From NCBI GenBank assembly GCA_951801655.1, contig CATONV010000020.1:1-36294 (forward strand): 36,294 bases of DNA, written 5' to 3'. A model generated the notes under the pieces. The model saw only the letters and a program-made list of their open reading frames with translations. It did not search any database and was not told the origin of the DNA. Below are positions 17,075 through 26,237 of this stretch, piece after piece. The DNA comes from an uncultured Oscillospiraceae bacterium. GTDB lineage: Bacteria > Bacillota > Clostridia > Oscillospirales > Oscillospiraceae. Both the position numbers and the translations under genes were made by a program. The stretch's first letter is position 1. Every line of letters starts with the position of its first letter.

Positions 17075-18091
17075 TCAGGGCTTGGGGTAGGCGTACACGA
17101 TGGGCCGCACCTCGGGGGTGAGGGCCTCCAGACTGTAACCGGCGCTCTGGTAGCCCTCAATAATCGCGGGGAGGGCCTCCACGGTACTGGCGTGGCTCCG
17201 GCTGTCGTGCATCAGAATGATCACCCGGCTGGAGGTTCCCAGCTTGTCCAGGGCGTTCCGGGCCAGCACCGGGGCGGCCGGCGGCTTGCGCACCGCGTCC
17301 CCGTTGCTCCGGTTCCAGTCGAAGTAGACAAACCCTCTGCGGACCATCTCGCCGGCAATTTCCTGGTAGATATGGCCATTGTAGGCGTTGATGCTCCCCC
17401 CGGGAAAACGGAAGATCTGAGGAGACACGCCGGTAGCCGCCTCAATCAGGCGGTACTCCTGGGCGAAGTCGTCCAGCCAGGCCTCTACCGAGTCGTAAAT
17501 CTTCCGGTAGTTGTGGGTAAAGCTGTGTACGCCGATGGTGTGGCCGGCCTGCACAATATCCCGCATCCACTGTCTGGACTGCTCCGTGTCCTTGCCCACC
17601 ACAAAAAAGGTGGCCTTTACGCCGTATCTCTCCAAAATCTCCAGAACCTCCGGAGTGCGGGCAGAGGGACCGTCATCAAAGGTAAGGTAGCATACCTTTT
17701 CCTTGCTGACGGTGTTCCATTCGTGGGACTGGGCATAGAGTTCGGGATAGAGGTCCTGATAGGCGGGGCGCTCCGGGCCGGAATCTCTCTGCCCCGACGG
17801 GGCCGGCAGTCTCTCCCCGGGATCTCCTCCCCCGGTGGATGCCTGGTATCGTTCCCCCCCGTCCGCGGCGGGAACGCCCCCCGACTGCTGCGCCTGGCTC
17901 AGCTCCGCCTTGATCCGGACCAGAGACGCCTCCAGCTCGATGGCCAGAACTGTGGGAATCAGCACAGCCAGAACCAGCGCCGCAGTGATCGCCCTCTGAA
18001 TCAGCTTTTCTACCCGGAATGGCCTTTTTTTCAGCCGGGACCCATCTTTTTTCAGGACCTGCGGCTGCCCTGTGGTATTTCTTTCCGTCAA
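17075..18091 (-). CDS. Membrane-anchored polysaccharide deacetylase (NodB domain)
   Basis: A 338-residue carbohydrate esterase family 4 protein. The start TTG 18091 is chosen because AAAGGAGG lies nine bases upstream and a promoter lies just before it. A basic N-terminus, one membrane segment (~33-50), and a coiled-coil/low-complexity linker to ~110 hold the catalytic domain outside the cell. NodB motifs: TFDDGPS with Asp139 (base) and Asp140 (metal), HSFTH with metal ligands His189 and His193, RFPGG (228-232), the DWN motif near 258, and the HDS motif with His295. It should remove acetyl groups from peptidoglycan or another N-acetylated glycan. Similar proteins act in spore cortex or lysozyme resistance; the role here is open. 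Confidence 0.88.
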   Translation of the reverse strand: MTERNTTGQPQVLKKDGSRLKKRPFRVEKLIQRAITAALVLAVLIPTVLAIELEASLVRIKAELSQAQQSGGVPAADGGERYQASTGGGDPGERLPAPSGQRDSGPERPAYQDLYPELYAQSHEWNTVSKEKVCYLTFDDGPSARTPEVLEILERYGVKATFFVVGKDTEQSRQWMRDIVQAGHTIGVHSFTHNYRKIYDSVEAWLDDFAQEYRLIEAATGVSPQIFRFPGGSINAYNGHIYQEIAGEMVRRGFVYFDWNRSNGDAVRKPPAAPVLARNALDKLGTSSRVIILMHDSRSHASTVEALPAIIEGYQSAGYSLEALTPEVRPIVYAYPKP

Positions 18092-18143
18092 AGAATCCAC
18101 CCTCCTTTGCGCCTTCGTCAAAATTCGACCTGCGGCAGATTCT

Positions 18144-18172
18144 ATTGTAGACCTGAACCCCTCCGATAGCAA
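18144..18172 (-). promoter_or_regulatory. Promoter of the deacetylase gene
   Basis: Minus-strand TTGCTA (18167-18172), 17-base spacer, TACAAT (18144-18149), about 52 bases before TTG 18091. Confidence 0.7.
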
Positions 18173-18205
18173 GCCTTCATCCGGCAAAATTTTCCGCATC
18201 TCCTG

Positions 18206-18234
18206 AAAAAAAGAGACACGCCTCAGCGTGTCTC
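18206..18234 (-). terminator. Terminator of the GGDEF-PilZ operon
   Basis: Minus-strand stem GAGACACGC/GCGTGTCTC (18226-18234 and 18213-18221), loop of 4, then TTTTTTT (18206-18212). It begins six bases past the PilZ stop codon. Confidence 0.92.
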
Positions 18235-18239
18235 CTCTC

Positions 18240-18932
18240 TCAATACAGTCCGTGGTAAAGCGCGTACATGGCCCGAAAAAGTCTGCGCTCCGTCTCCTCG
18301 TCCGGCGCCAGAAAGCGGCAGCCATATTCAAAGTAGCCGGGCTTACGGTCGTTAATACGCAGGATCTGGCAGTTCAGGCAAATATCTCCCAGCTCCAGCA
18401 GCCGGTTTACCCGCAGGAGAAGCCGGTCTCCCACATCCCGGCGGGACTGGGAACCGATGCAGACGCCCCCCATGCCCATATTTTTGACCTGACACTGCTC
18501 CTCTGGAACGCCGGGCCGGTCAACCACGGTAAAGCTACCCTCCAGGTCGGTCTCCACCCGGACATTGGCCCGGTGCTCCTCCTCGCGGTCCACCAGGGCC
18601 AGATGCTCCGCCTGCCACAGCTTGTTGGCGCCCATGCGGATGGTGCCCTCCAGCATGACCGCCCGATTTTCCCGACTGCTGTAACCCCGCAGGGACACCT
18701 GCAGCGGCTCATCCAGCTGAGTCATCAGACTGCCGCCCGCCCCCGGCTCCAGCTGAGCCCGGTCGCCCCGCAGCTCCAGCAGCTTGGCCACCAAAAAGAC
18801 CCTGCCGTCTCCGCTGGTTACCTCCACGCGCATCCCGGAGTACACCTCCAGATCCTCCCGCATGGCGCGCCTGTGGGATTCCTCCGCCCGCCTCTCCCTC
18901 GGGCTTTTGCGAAAAGCATCAAACAGTCCCAT
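18240..18932 (-). CDS. PilZ-domain cyclic-di-GMP binding protein
   Basis: A 230-residue protein with AAGGAGGG before ATG 18932. The N-terminal ~110 residues resemble a YcgR-N-like beta domain and the C-terminal half is PilZ. The ligand motif RxxxR is RANVR (121-125). The second motif, normally (D/N)xSxxG, is NMGMGG (151-156), so serine is replaced by glycine. No secretion signal is seen. It begins 18 bases after the diguanylate cyclase stop, so one operon makes and senses the same messenger. In Firmicutes such proteins often slow flagella or control surface polymers; the target here is unknown. Confidence 0.85.
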   Translation of the reverse strand: MGLFDAFRKSPRERRAEESHRRAMREDLEVYSGMRVEVTSGDGRVFLVAKLLELRGDRAQLEPGAGGSLMTQLDEPLQVSLRGYSSRENRAVMLEGTIRMGANKLWQAEHLALVDREEEHRANVRVETDLEGSFTVVDRPGVPEEQCQVKNMGMGGVCIGSQSRRDVGDRLLLRVNRLLELGDICLNCQILRINDRKPGYFEYGCRFLAPDEETERRLFRAMYALYHGLY

Positions 18933-18950
18933 TTTTCTCCCTCCTTGTCC

Positions 18951-19874
18951 TCAGTCCTTCAGCTCCTCCATTTTTGACGTGGACCACACCACCTGGTTGC
19001 GCCCAAACCGCTTTGCGTCATACAGCATGGTGTCCGCCACCTTCAAATATGTATCATAGCAGTCGCCTCTCTCGGGCACCACAGTCACCCCGCCAATGCT
19101 GACAGTAACCCACTGGGCTGCTTCTGGAGTGTGGGGGATGTGCAGGTCCTCCACCGCCTGACGGATTTTTCTCAGCTGGTCCGAGGCCGCCTTGGCGTTA
19201 CTGCCCATAACAATGGCCACGAACTCCTCCCCGCCGTAGCGGGCAAAAAAGTCGGTGCTCCTGCGCAGAAAACTGTTGGCCGTCTGGGCTACGGCGCAGA
19301 TTACCTTGTCTCCGGCGGGATGGCCGAAGGTGTCGTTATAAATTTTGAACCGGTCGATGTCAAACATACAAAGCGAGATTGGCTGTTTAAAGCGAATCGC
19401 CTCCTGCCATTTGTTCAAGCAGCTGATATCGTAGCTGCGCCGGTTGGGCACGCCGGTCATGGGATCCACCATGGACTGGCGCTCCACCTGGGTACGGTAG
19501 CGGTAGAGTTTGACATGCGTCTTTACCCGGGCCCGGACGATAGGGGGATGGTAGGGCTTGGTAATATAGTCCACGGCCCCAAGGACCAGCCCCCTCTCTT
19601 CATACTCTGTGTCCCGCAGGCTGGTGATGAGGATAACCGGAATACGCTTGGTGACAACCTCTTCCTGCATCCGCTGCAACAGCTCAAAGCCGTCCATCCC
19701 GGGCATAATTACGTCCAGCAGGACCAGGGAAAAGTCTCCCACTCTAACCTGGTGGAGGCCCTCCTCGGCGGTGTGTTCCACGGTAATGTCGTAGTCCCCC
19801 TCCAGGATACTCTTCAGCATATTCGCCTGGACCGAGCTGTCGTCAATAATCAAAACCCTTTCCCGCTTTTCCAT
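18951..19874 (-). CDS. Response-regulator diguanylate cyclase (REC-GGDEF)
   Basis: A 307-residue PleD/WspR-like protein. AAGGAG-type sites precede ATG 19874. The receiver domain (1-120) has the acidic pocket Asp11/Asp12, phospho-acceptor Asp54 in VLLDVIMPGMDG, Thr84 and Lys106. The GGDEF domain (~130-295) has active-site GGEEF (214-218) and an inhibitory I-site RxxD (Arg205-Asp208) exactly five residues upstream, so product feedback is expected. Phosphorylation should drive dimerisation and synthesis of cyclic-di-GMP from two GTP. No partner histidine kinase is encoded in this window. The PilZ gene follows in the same operon. Confidence 0.93.
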   Translation of the reverse strand: MEKRERVLIIDDSSVQANMLKSILEGDYDITVEHTAEEGLHQVRVGDFSLVLLDVIMPGMDGFELLQRMQEEVVTKRIPVILITSLRDTEYEERGLVLGAVDYITKPYHPPIVRARVKTHVKLYRYRTQVERQSMVDPMTGVPNRRSYDISCLNKWQEAIRFKQPISLCMFDIDRFKIYNDTFGHPAGDKVICAVAQTANSFLRRSTDFFARYGGEEFVAIVMGSNAKAASDQLRKIRQAVEDLHIPHTPEAAQWVTVSIGGVTVVPERGDCYDTYLKVADTMLYDAKRFGRNQVVWSTSKMEELKD

Positions 19875-19930
19875 ATCTCCTACTCCTTACAAAACTACCC
19901 CGCCGCCGGCCGGGTAAACAATCTCATGTT

Positions 19931-19959
19931 AGTATAACAAATTTTTTCCTAAATAGGAA
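19931..19959 (-). promoter_or_regulatory. Promoter and overlapping palindrome upstream of the GGDEF-PilZ operon
   Basis: Minus-strand TATACT (19931-19936) is a strong -10 box. The 17-base-spaced -35 position holds only TTCCTA. That box forms one arm of a 14-base palindrome, TTCCTA-AA-TAGGAA (19946-19959), in a good place for an activator or repressor to bind. Confidence 0.5.
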
Positions 19960-20031
19960 GTACTTTTTTCATATTGCTCTCCCTCGGTTTTTATCTCCCA
20001 TCTTTCTCCCACTTTTGCCAAAACCATCCGC

Positions 20032-20063
20032 AGATATAAAGCAAGAGGGACCCGGAGGGTCCC
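20032..20063 (-). terminator. Terminator of the M60/SLH operon
   Basis: Minus-strand stem GGGACCC/GGGTCCC (20057-20063 and 20047-20053) with loop TCC, then TCTTGCTTTAT. It lies just after the SLH gene stop codon at 20071. Confidence 0.7.
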
Positions 20064-20070
20064 CCTGCGT

Positions 20071-21348
20071 TCAGGCGATTACATGTTCACAAAATCCCCG
20101 GAGAATCACCGCCGCCTGTGCCCGGGTGGCGGTGCCGGCAGGGGTCAGGGTATCGGCGCTGGTGCCGTTGATCAGTCCTTCGGCGCAGGCCCAGGACATG
20201 GCCTCCCGGGCATAGGCGCTGATCTGTCTCGCGTCGCTATAGCCCGACAGATCCGCGCTGGCGCTCACGTCTTTTCCATTCAGCCGGGCATAGCCCCGGA
20301 GAATGACCGCCAGCTGTTCCCGGGTAATGGGGTCATTGGGACCAAATCGACCGTCTCCATAGCCGCTGACTACCCCGTTGGCGGCCGCCCAGGCCACCGC
20401 CCGGGCGTAATACTGGCCATCCGCCACGTCCTTAAAATCGGAGGAGCCCACATCTGGGGAACCGGACAGCCGGTGCAGAATGGTGACAATCATCCCCCGG
20501 CTGGTGGACTGGTCGGGACTGAAGGCGTCGGAGGCGGTGCCTGACATGAGGCCCTTCTCGTAGACATAGGCCACCGCGTCGTGGAACCAGACCCCCTCTT
20601 TCACATCTCGGAAGGGAAGAGACGCCTCAAATACTCCCCGCACTTCCACCTCGTCCCCGGGCATGGCAAAGACAAAGGTCCCGCCGCCCCGGTCGTTGAG
20701 CTGAAGCCGGCGCCCGCTACTCTGCGCGATGAGTTCAGTCAGGCGAAAGCCGCTGTCTGGGCGGACCGTCACCGTGACGTTCTCCCCCCACCGGGCGCTG
20801 GTCGGACGCACGGAAATCGTGCCGTGCCCCGTACTGGAGGTGTAGATGGAGTAGTTTCTACCGCCCGATTCGCCACCTGATCCGCCACTCGATCCGCCGC
20901 TGTTTTCAAAGTCGCTTCGCACCGGGATAACCTGCTCCGCCCCACCCGACTCCAGCCCCCGGTCCAGAATGGTCAGCCGGGCGGTGTCAGGGGCGGTGCA
21001 GTCGTCCCCAAGGGCCAGAGTGCCCAGAGTCGCCGTGCCGTTCTGGTTGAGACTGCGCAGGGAGTCGAGGTAGAGGGTAATTCTGGTTCGGCCGTTCTCC
21101 TCCTCCACCCGACAGAAGCTGTACTGCCCGTAGGAGGCGTCCGAGGCGAAGGCGGCCCAGGGATAACTGCCGTTGAGGGTAAGCTCCAGCTGAACGCTGT
21201 TGACCTCACGGCTGCCCAAATTCTGAAGGGTGAGTCGGACATTATCCGTCCCCTGCATCTGGAGGGTAAGCCCGCCCGCCGCCCGGGCCGGGCAGACCAA
21301 TGTCAGTGTCAGCAGCAGCGCGGTCCATACTTGTACAAGCTTTTTCAT
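20071..21348 (-). CDS. SLH-anchored surface protein with cohesin-like N-terminus
   Basis: A 425-residue secreted protein. The signal peptide ends near Ala23-Ala24. Residues ~25-145 are a beta-rich domain (VRLTLQNLGSREVNSVQLEL ... NGTATLGTLALG) whose layout resembles a cohesin-like fold; this is inference. A Gly/Ser linker (149-163) and a bacterial B-repeat-like domain (~165-240) follow. Three SLH repeats close the chain: FRDVKEGVWFHDAVAYVYEK (~246), FKDVADGQYYARAVAWAAAN (~305) and YSDARQISAYAREAMSWACA (~370). SLH domains bind pyruvylated wall polymer and fix the protein to the surface. ATG 21348 lies two bases after the M60 stop, and its ribosome site GGAGGG is inside the M60 gene, so both are made together. 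Confidence 0.85.
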   Translation of the reverse strand: MKKLVQVWTALLLTLTLVCPARAAGGLTLQMQGTDNVRLTLQNLGSREVNSVQLELTLNGSYPWAAFASDASYGQYSFCRVEEENGRTRITLYLDSLRSLNQNGTATLGTLALGDDCTAPDTARLTILDRGLESGGAEQVIPVRSDFENSGGSSGGSGGESGGRNYSIYTSSTGHGTISVRPTSARWGENVTVTVRPDSGFRLTELIAQSSGRRLQLNDRGGGTFVFAMPGDEVEVRGVFEASLPFRDVKEGVWFHDAVAYVYEKGLMSGTASDAFSPDQSTSRGMIVTILHRLSGSPDVGSSDFKDVADGQYYARAVAWAAANGVVSGYGDGRFGPNDPITREQLAVILRGYARLNGKDVSASADLSGYSDARQISAYAREAMSWACAEGLINGTSADTLTPAGTATRAQAAVILRGFCEHVIA

Positions 21349-21350
21349 TC

Positions 21351-24300
21351 TCAGCCCTCCAGCACAATGGTGGGCAGATCAGCTCCGCCCGGGGTGTCCG
21401 TCCACATTGTCTCCGCCGTCACCCGCTGGGACTCCGGGGCGTTGGGCAGATCGGTGCGGGAGAGAACCGCCCGCATCTGGCTAGGCAGAAGGTTCACCCC
21501 GTCGCAGTGGCTGGCGTCCGTCCCCTGAAGCTCTGCCTCCCGCTGGATGTTGGGGACGAAGAGGAACAGTCCGTCGCTGATGTCGCTCACCACGCCGTCC
21601 TGGGGCACCTCCGCCAGCAGCAGGCTGTAGCCGTCTAAATACCGGCGATCCGGTTCCATCTCCTCACCCTCCGCCGTTGTTTGGGTGAACAGGCCCTCTA
21701 GCTTTACGGTGAGGAAGCCGGGGTTGCCCCGGTAGGTGCCAACGATTACCAGCGTCCCCTGGGAGATGACGTCGTCCGCGCCGTCGCCATAGCGGTAATC
21801 GTCTCTCAGACGGCCCACTCCGCCCCCCTCCAGGAAGGCCACGTCATCCCCGGCGTAGCTGATCAGCTGAATGTCGGTGACGGTCTCCGGAATGCCGGTG
21901 ACGGTGACAGTCTTGGCGTCATAGGTCCAAATACGGGTGTCGTCGGCCGCCGCGCCGGGCTTCTGGAAGTAGATCAGGCAGCTTCCTTCCTGACTGTTGA
22001 AGCTGCCGGAACGGGCAATGACGGTCTTTCCGCCGCCATCCGTCACGGTGACGGTAATGTCTCCGGAGGCGGGGGCCCCCGCAATCTTCAAGCCGGAGAC
22101 GGCAGTCTCCTCCTTCATGGCGAAGGTGACCGCAGCGTCGCCCCTCTTCAGGTCGTAGGCGTCAGCCGGAACAGTTTTGTCATAGGCCACACGCAGCTCC
22201 GGGGCCGAGTCCTCCGCGAAGCAATTCCCCAGGGTGTCATAAGCCCGGACGCTGTAGGTATAGGTCCGGTGGTTGGCCGAACCAATGGTGTCCGTGTAGG
22301 TCCCCTCAGCGGTAAAGCCGATGGAAACTCCGTTGCGGAGAATCTCATAGCCCTGAAGCTTCCCCTGGCTGAGGCTGGAGCTCAGCGTCAGATCGATCCT
22401 GCTGTCTCCCGTCTTGGACGCCGCAACAGACACACTCCCCTTTCCATCCGGCAGCCCGGCCAGCCGGTCCCGGCGGCTCTGATCGCTGAGATACCACACG
22501 GCGCGCTTCTCCTTCTCATAGCGGGCCAGCACCTCCTTGGTCGAATCGCTGAGGGACATGCCCCAGCGGGTAAAGAACTCTGTCAGGTTCCTCTGCGTCA
22601 CCCCGGCGGCTGTGAGGGCCACCTTGTCGTCATAAGACTCGGCTCCGGCGGTGTAGGTGCCCTTCTTCCAGTCCCGGAAGAACTGGTTGTAGAACCACAT
22701 GGGGCCGCGGTTCTCGCCCTTTGCCCCGTCATAGGCCAGGTGGAGCTGCCAGTACATGCCCAGCTGCACAAAGACATTATTGGATGCGCCAGGCCACTTC
22801 TGGGCAGTCTTAGTGAAGATAGCGGGATATTTGCTTTCCAGCCGGGAGGGCAGGGTATTGTTGTTCCCGTCGAAGGTCTGGACCATCAGGGAGTAGATAT
22901 TGTTGGTAATCTCGGCCCGGCCCAGCTTGTCCATGTTGTGGCCGATCTCGTGGGCAATGCCCCAGCCAAACAGCTGGTTGACCTGGGCGTCCTCTCCCAG
23001 CGCAGAAACGGGCTTGCCGCTGACCATACCGGAACAGGATTTGTAGCCGATGCCGATATGGCTGCCCGCCGCGTACATGAATGCCCCGGCAAACATCTGC
23101 ATACAGCGGATATTCTGGCGGGAGGTCATGTCATTGTCTCCATAAGTCCTGTCGATGCCCTGGGTGGTTTTGCAGATGTGCATCACATCCTCCCAGGCCA
23201 GCACATTCTGGTAGAGGTTTTCCACCTTGCCCGCCTTGTCCAGGCCGTTGGCGCCCAGCACGGCGGCGGCAGGAATAGACAGCAGTACCGAGGGCATGGA
23301 GATCTCCGTCACGTTCAGGCAGTTGGTCATGGCATTGGCATCGCTGATCCCCTGGGCAGACACATAGGCGGTAATCTCTTCCACATAGGCCCCGATGCGA
23401 TTCCTGCGCTCTTCATCGCCGATGGCATACCAGTCGGACAGCTCCAGCACAGGGATATCCACCGCCCGGCGGATATGAAGCCGGACCGCCTCGGGGGCGG
23501 AGCCGCCGTAGACAGCGTACAGGCTGCCGCCCCGCCCGGTGTTCTCGCTGCCGATCTTGGGGATGGTCAGCACATTTCTGCCATTGACCAGCGTCCCCGC
23601 CTTGGCCTGCCATGCGGAGGCCTCCGCGTTGAACTGGGTGGCGTACACTGTCACCGTCTCCCCCTCTGGGATACCGGCGGCGTAAATGGTAATCTTCTCT
23701 CCCGCCTTCGCGGCCACGCCCAGGGGCTGGAGCTCACTGCCCCCCTGGCTGTATTTCTTGCTGTCGACGGCGCTGCTCCGGGACTGAATCCCCTCCAGCA
23801 CCACGCCGCTGGTCGACTTGTTCTCCAACAGCTCCCGGGCCAGGGCCAACTCGTCGGCCAGGACCTCCGGATACAGGTAATAGTTGCGCTCCTCGCTGTT
23901 CAGCCGGGCCGTCAGGGCGTCGATCTGCTCCTGATTCACGCCGGAAACCAGTCTGGTGTGCAGGCCGTCGGCGAAGAGGGCGTCAATGTTGGCGGGCAGG
24001 CTGCGGGCCGGGTCATACTCCATGAACATCAGCTCAGAGAGACTGACCTGATAGTAGTCCCGCTGTTCCACAGCAATGCTGATTTTGGTCACACCAGTCA
24101 CCGGTCCGAAGGGCAGAACCGCAAACCGGCTCTCGGGAATATTGGAGCGGTTCGGAATCTCCGGCCAGCTCCAAACCTCCTCGTTTGAACCTCCGCCATT
24201 GTCAATTCCGCCGGTCAGCAGATGGCCCTCGCCGTTCTCCTCGCCGCTGTACCATACCCGGACGCTGTAAGCCCGCAGATAGGAGGGGAAATCCCCGTCC

Positions 24301-26237
24301 ATCCTGGGCGCCCAGAAGGCCGTGGACAGGTCCACCGGCTGCGTGAAGGCAACAATCACATGCTCGTTTCGCGTCGCGGTGCTGCTGGCCGTCCAGTGGG
24401 TTCGGAAATCCCCGTCCATCATATTCCAGGGCGTAAAGGGCGCGTCGGCGGTGTAGGCGCGGGAATCGTAGTTGCCGGCATCGGCCAGGCGGATATCCGC
24501 AATATACGAGCTGTCCAGAATTCCCTGGGTGGGAATCCCCGCCGGACGGCTGTAGTCGGTGGCCTTGGGCGTGCCCGCGGCGATGCGGGAGGGGCCGCTT
24601 TGGCCCGCGTCGTTGCCCGCCACCACATAGAGGTAATAGGTTGTACCGTTGGTCAGGCCGCCGACGGTCATGGCGGGGGCGGTTACCCGTCCCCCGGCCT
24701 GCTGATAGGAGGAGACAGGCGCACCCGCCTGGTCGGTGCAGTATACCTCGTACCATGTGGCGTTCTCCGCCGCCTTCCAGGACAGCTTCAGCTGCCCGTC
24801 CAACTCCGCCACGCTCACCATATCCGGAGCAGCAGGCGACTTGGCGGGCATAGGCATGGCCTCCACCGGCGTGCAGGCCTTCCCCTGCCAGCTGCCGTCC
24901 ACCGGAGTGACAGTGAAGCAGTAGGTCTTCAGGTTATCCAGCCCGGTAATCCGGGCCTGGGCCACATCCGTGTTCAGCCGCAGGCGGGTACTCTCCAGCC
25001 CGGACTGCCAGTACTCCACCCGGTATCCGGACACGTTGGGCAGCTCGCTCCAGGTCAGGTCTACCTGCCCGTCCCCGGCAGCGGCAGACAGTTTTTTCAC
25101 CTGACTGTTGGGCTCTGTCAGCTCCTCAGGGACAATATCCCGGAGAAACCGGATGGATTCCAGGGCGGCGTACTCACCGCCCGCCGTCTTGGTCACAGTA
25201 ATGGTGATTTTCTTCACCGCTACCCGTTTGCCCAGAGAGATGGTAATCACATTGCTCCCCGGCGTACGGGTAATGGCGTGAATGTCCGCGTACATGGCTG
25301 TATCCGAGACAAAGGGCACGGACATCACGCCGGTGTGCCCCTCCTCCTCGTACTCCACCTGGGCCGTTCCCGCCTGAACAGCGCCGACGGCGCTGTCAGG
25401 GGTGGCCACCTGGATCTCTTGGGCCTCTACCGGGGCGGACAGGGTAATGGGGATCACAATGTCCCCGGCGTTGCGGAAGCGGACATAGCCCTCCCCCCGC
25501 AGCAGGGACTCCACATCGCCCTCCGCTGCCGTGCCGGCTGCATTCATCTCCTGCTGTGTGCGGTCGGCATCCATCCGGACATCTGTGCAGGCGGTGTCCA
25601 GCACTGTGGCCTGGCCCACGGGGGTGTTGGCATTGTGATTGACATAGGCCAGATCGATGATATCGATTTTGCCGTCCCCGTTCAGGTCAAACCGATCCAG
25701 ATCGGCCCGCCCGGTACTGCCCAGAGAGGCAGTCAGGGCGTCCCGGTCCCGGACATCCACCCGGCCGTTTCCGTCCAGGTCGCCCAGGGCAAAGGTGCCG
25801 TCTCCTGTGCCCACCTCAATGTATTGGTCATAATTTTGGAGTGTAAAGGGAACCTCGCAATCGGTATAGCCTGTGCCGGCAAAGCGCAGGGTATAGTCCC
25901 CCCGGGGCAGTCCCTCCACCGTCAGGTCCAGGGCTCCGGGCGTCGCGCTGCCGATGAGGTCGCCGCCCAGCCGGTCCCGCAGCGTCACCCGGGCAAAACA
26001 GCCGGACAGCTGCTGTTCTCTCTCCTGCGTCAGGGAGATTTCCCCCAGAGAACTGCGCCCCTGGAGCAGCTCCGCCCGAACATCTCTCTCCCGCAGTTCA
26101 GCCAGCTCCTGGCTGTAGTCCAAACGCAGGGTAGCCTCCAGCCTCCCCGCGCCCCTTTCCTCTGTGGCCCGGACCGGGCCAACCATGGACAGCACCATGG
26201 ACGCCGTCAGCAGGACGGCAGAAATTCGTCTTTTCAT
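21351..26237 (-). CDS. Secreted M60-type metallopeptidase with dockerin-like repeats
   Basis: A 1628-residue exoprotein. ATG 26237 opens a signal peptide (cut near Ala24) and has GGAGAGAAGG upstream. Domains in order: a beta domain (~30-145); a paired EF-hand dockerin-like segment (151-202) with DLDGNGRVDVRD and DLNGDGKIDIID; two fibronectin type III domains (~378-470, ~470-560); an F5/8 type C/CBM32-like domain (~572-740); and an M60/enhancin-like peptidase (~840-1190). The catalytic motif is HEIGH (1096-1100) with a third zinc ligand Glu1109, i.e. HExxH-x8-E. Another FN3 (~1260-1350) and unknown beta domains follow. M60 enzymes are known to cleave mucin-type glycoproteins. The downstream SLH protein may anchor it. 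Confidence 0.9.
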   Translation of the reverse strand: MKRRISAVLLTASMVLSMVGPVRATEERGAGRLEATLRLDYSQELAELRERDVRAELLQGRSSLGEISLTQEREQQLSGCFARVTLRDRLGGDLIGSATPGALDLTVEGLPRGDYTLRFAGTGYTDCEVPFTLQNYDQYIEVGTGDGTFALGDLDGNGRVDVRDRDALTASLGSTGRADLDRFDLNGDGKIDIIDLAYVNHNANTPVGQATVLDTACTDVRMDADRTQQEMNAAGTAAEGDVESLLRGEGYVRFRNAGDIVIPITLSAPVEAQEIQVATPDSAVGAVQAGTAQVEYEEEGHTGVMSVPFVSDTAMYADIHAITRTPGSNVITISLGKRVAVKKITITVTKTAGGEYAALESIRFLRDIVPEELTEPNSQVKKLSAAAGDGQVDLTWSELPNVSGYRVEYWQSGLESTRLRLNTDVAQARITGLDNLKTYCFTVTPVDGSWQGKACTPVEAMPMPAKSPAAPDMVSVAELDGQLKLSWKAAENATWYEVYCTDQAGAPVSSYQQAGGRVTAPAMTVGGLTNGTTYYLYVVAGNDAGQSGPSRIAAGTPKATDYSRPAGIPTQGILDSSYIADIRLADAGNYDSRAYTADAPFTPWNMMDGDFRTHWTASSTATRNEHVIVAFTQPVDLSTAFWAPRMDGDFPSYLRAYSVRVWYSGEENGEGHLLTGGIDNGGGSNEEVWSWPEIPNRSNIPESRFAVLPFGPVTGVTKISIAVEQRDYYQVSLSELMFMEYDPARSLPANIDALFADGLHTRLVSGVNQEQIDALTARLNSEERNYYLYPEVLADELALARELLENKSTSGVVLEGIQSRSSAVDSKKYSQGGSELQPLGVAAKAGEKITIYAAGIPEGETVTVYATQFNAEASAWQAKAGTLVNGRNVLTIPKIGSENTGRGGSLYAVYGGSAPEAVRLHIRRAVDIPVLELSDWYAIGDEERRNRIGAYVEEITAYVSAQGISDANAMTNCLNVTEISMPSVLLSIPAAAVLGANGLDKAGKVENLYQNVLAWEDVMHICKTTQGIDRTYGDNDMTSRQNIRCMQMFAGAFMYAAGSHIGIGYKSCSGMVSGKPVSALGEDAQVNQLFGWGIAHEIGHNMDKLGRAEITNNIYSLMVQTFDGNNNTLPSRLESKYPAIFTKTAQKWPGASNNVFVQLGMYWQLHLAYDGAKGENRGPMWFYNQFFRDWKKGTYTAGAESYDDKVALTAAGVTQRNLTEFFTRWGMSLSDSTKEVLARYEKEKRAVWYLSDQSRRDRLAGLPDGKGSVSVAASKTGDSRIDLTLSSSLSQGKLQGYEILRNGVSIGFTAEGTYTDTIGSANHRTYTYSVRAYDTLGNCFAEDSAPELRVAYDKTVPADAYDLKRGDAAVTFAMKEETAVSGLKIAGAPASGDITVTVTDGGGKTVIARSGSFNSQEGSCLIYFQKPGAAADDTRIWTYDAKTVTVTGIPETVTDIQLISYAGDDVAFLEGGGVGRLRDDYRYGDGADDVISQGTLVIVGTYRGNPGFLTVKLEGLFTQTTAEGEEMEPDRRYLDGYSLLLAEVPQDGVVSDISDGLFLFVPNIQREAELQGTDASHCDGVNLLPSQMRAVLSRTDLPNAPESQRVTAETMWTDTPGGADLPTIVLEG

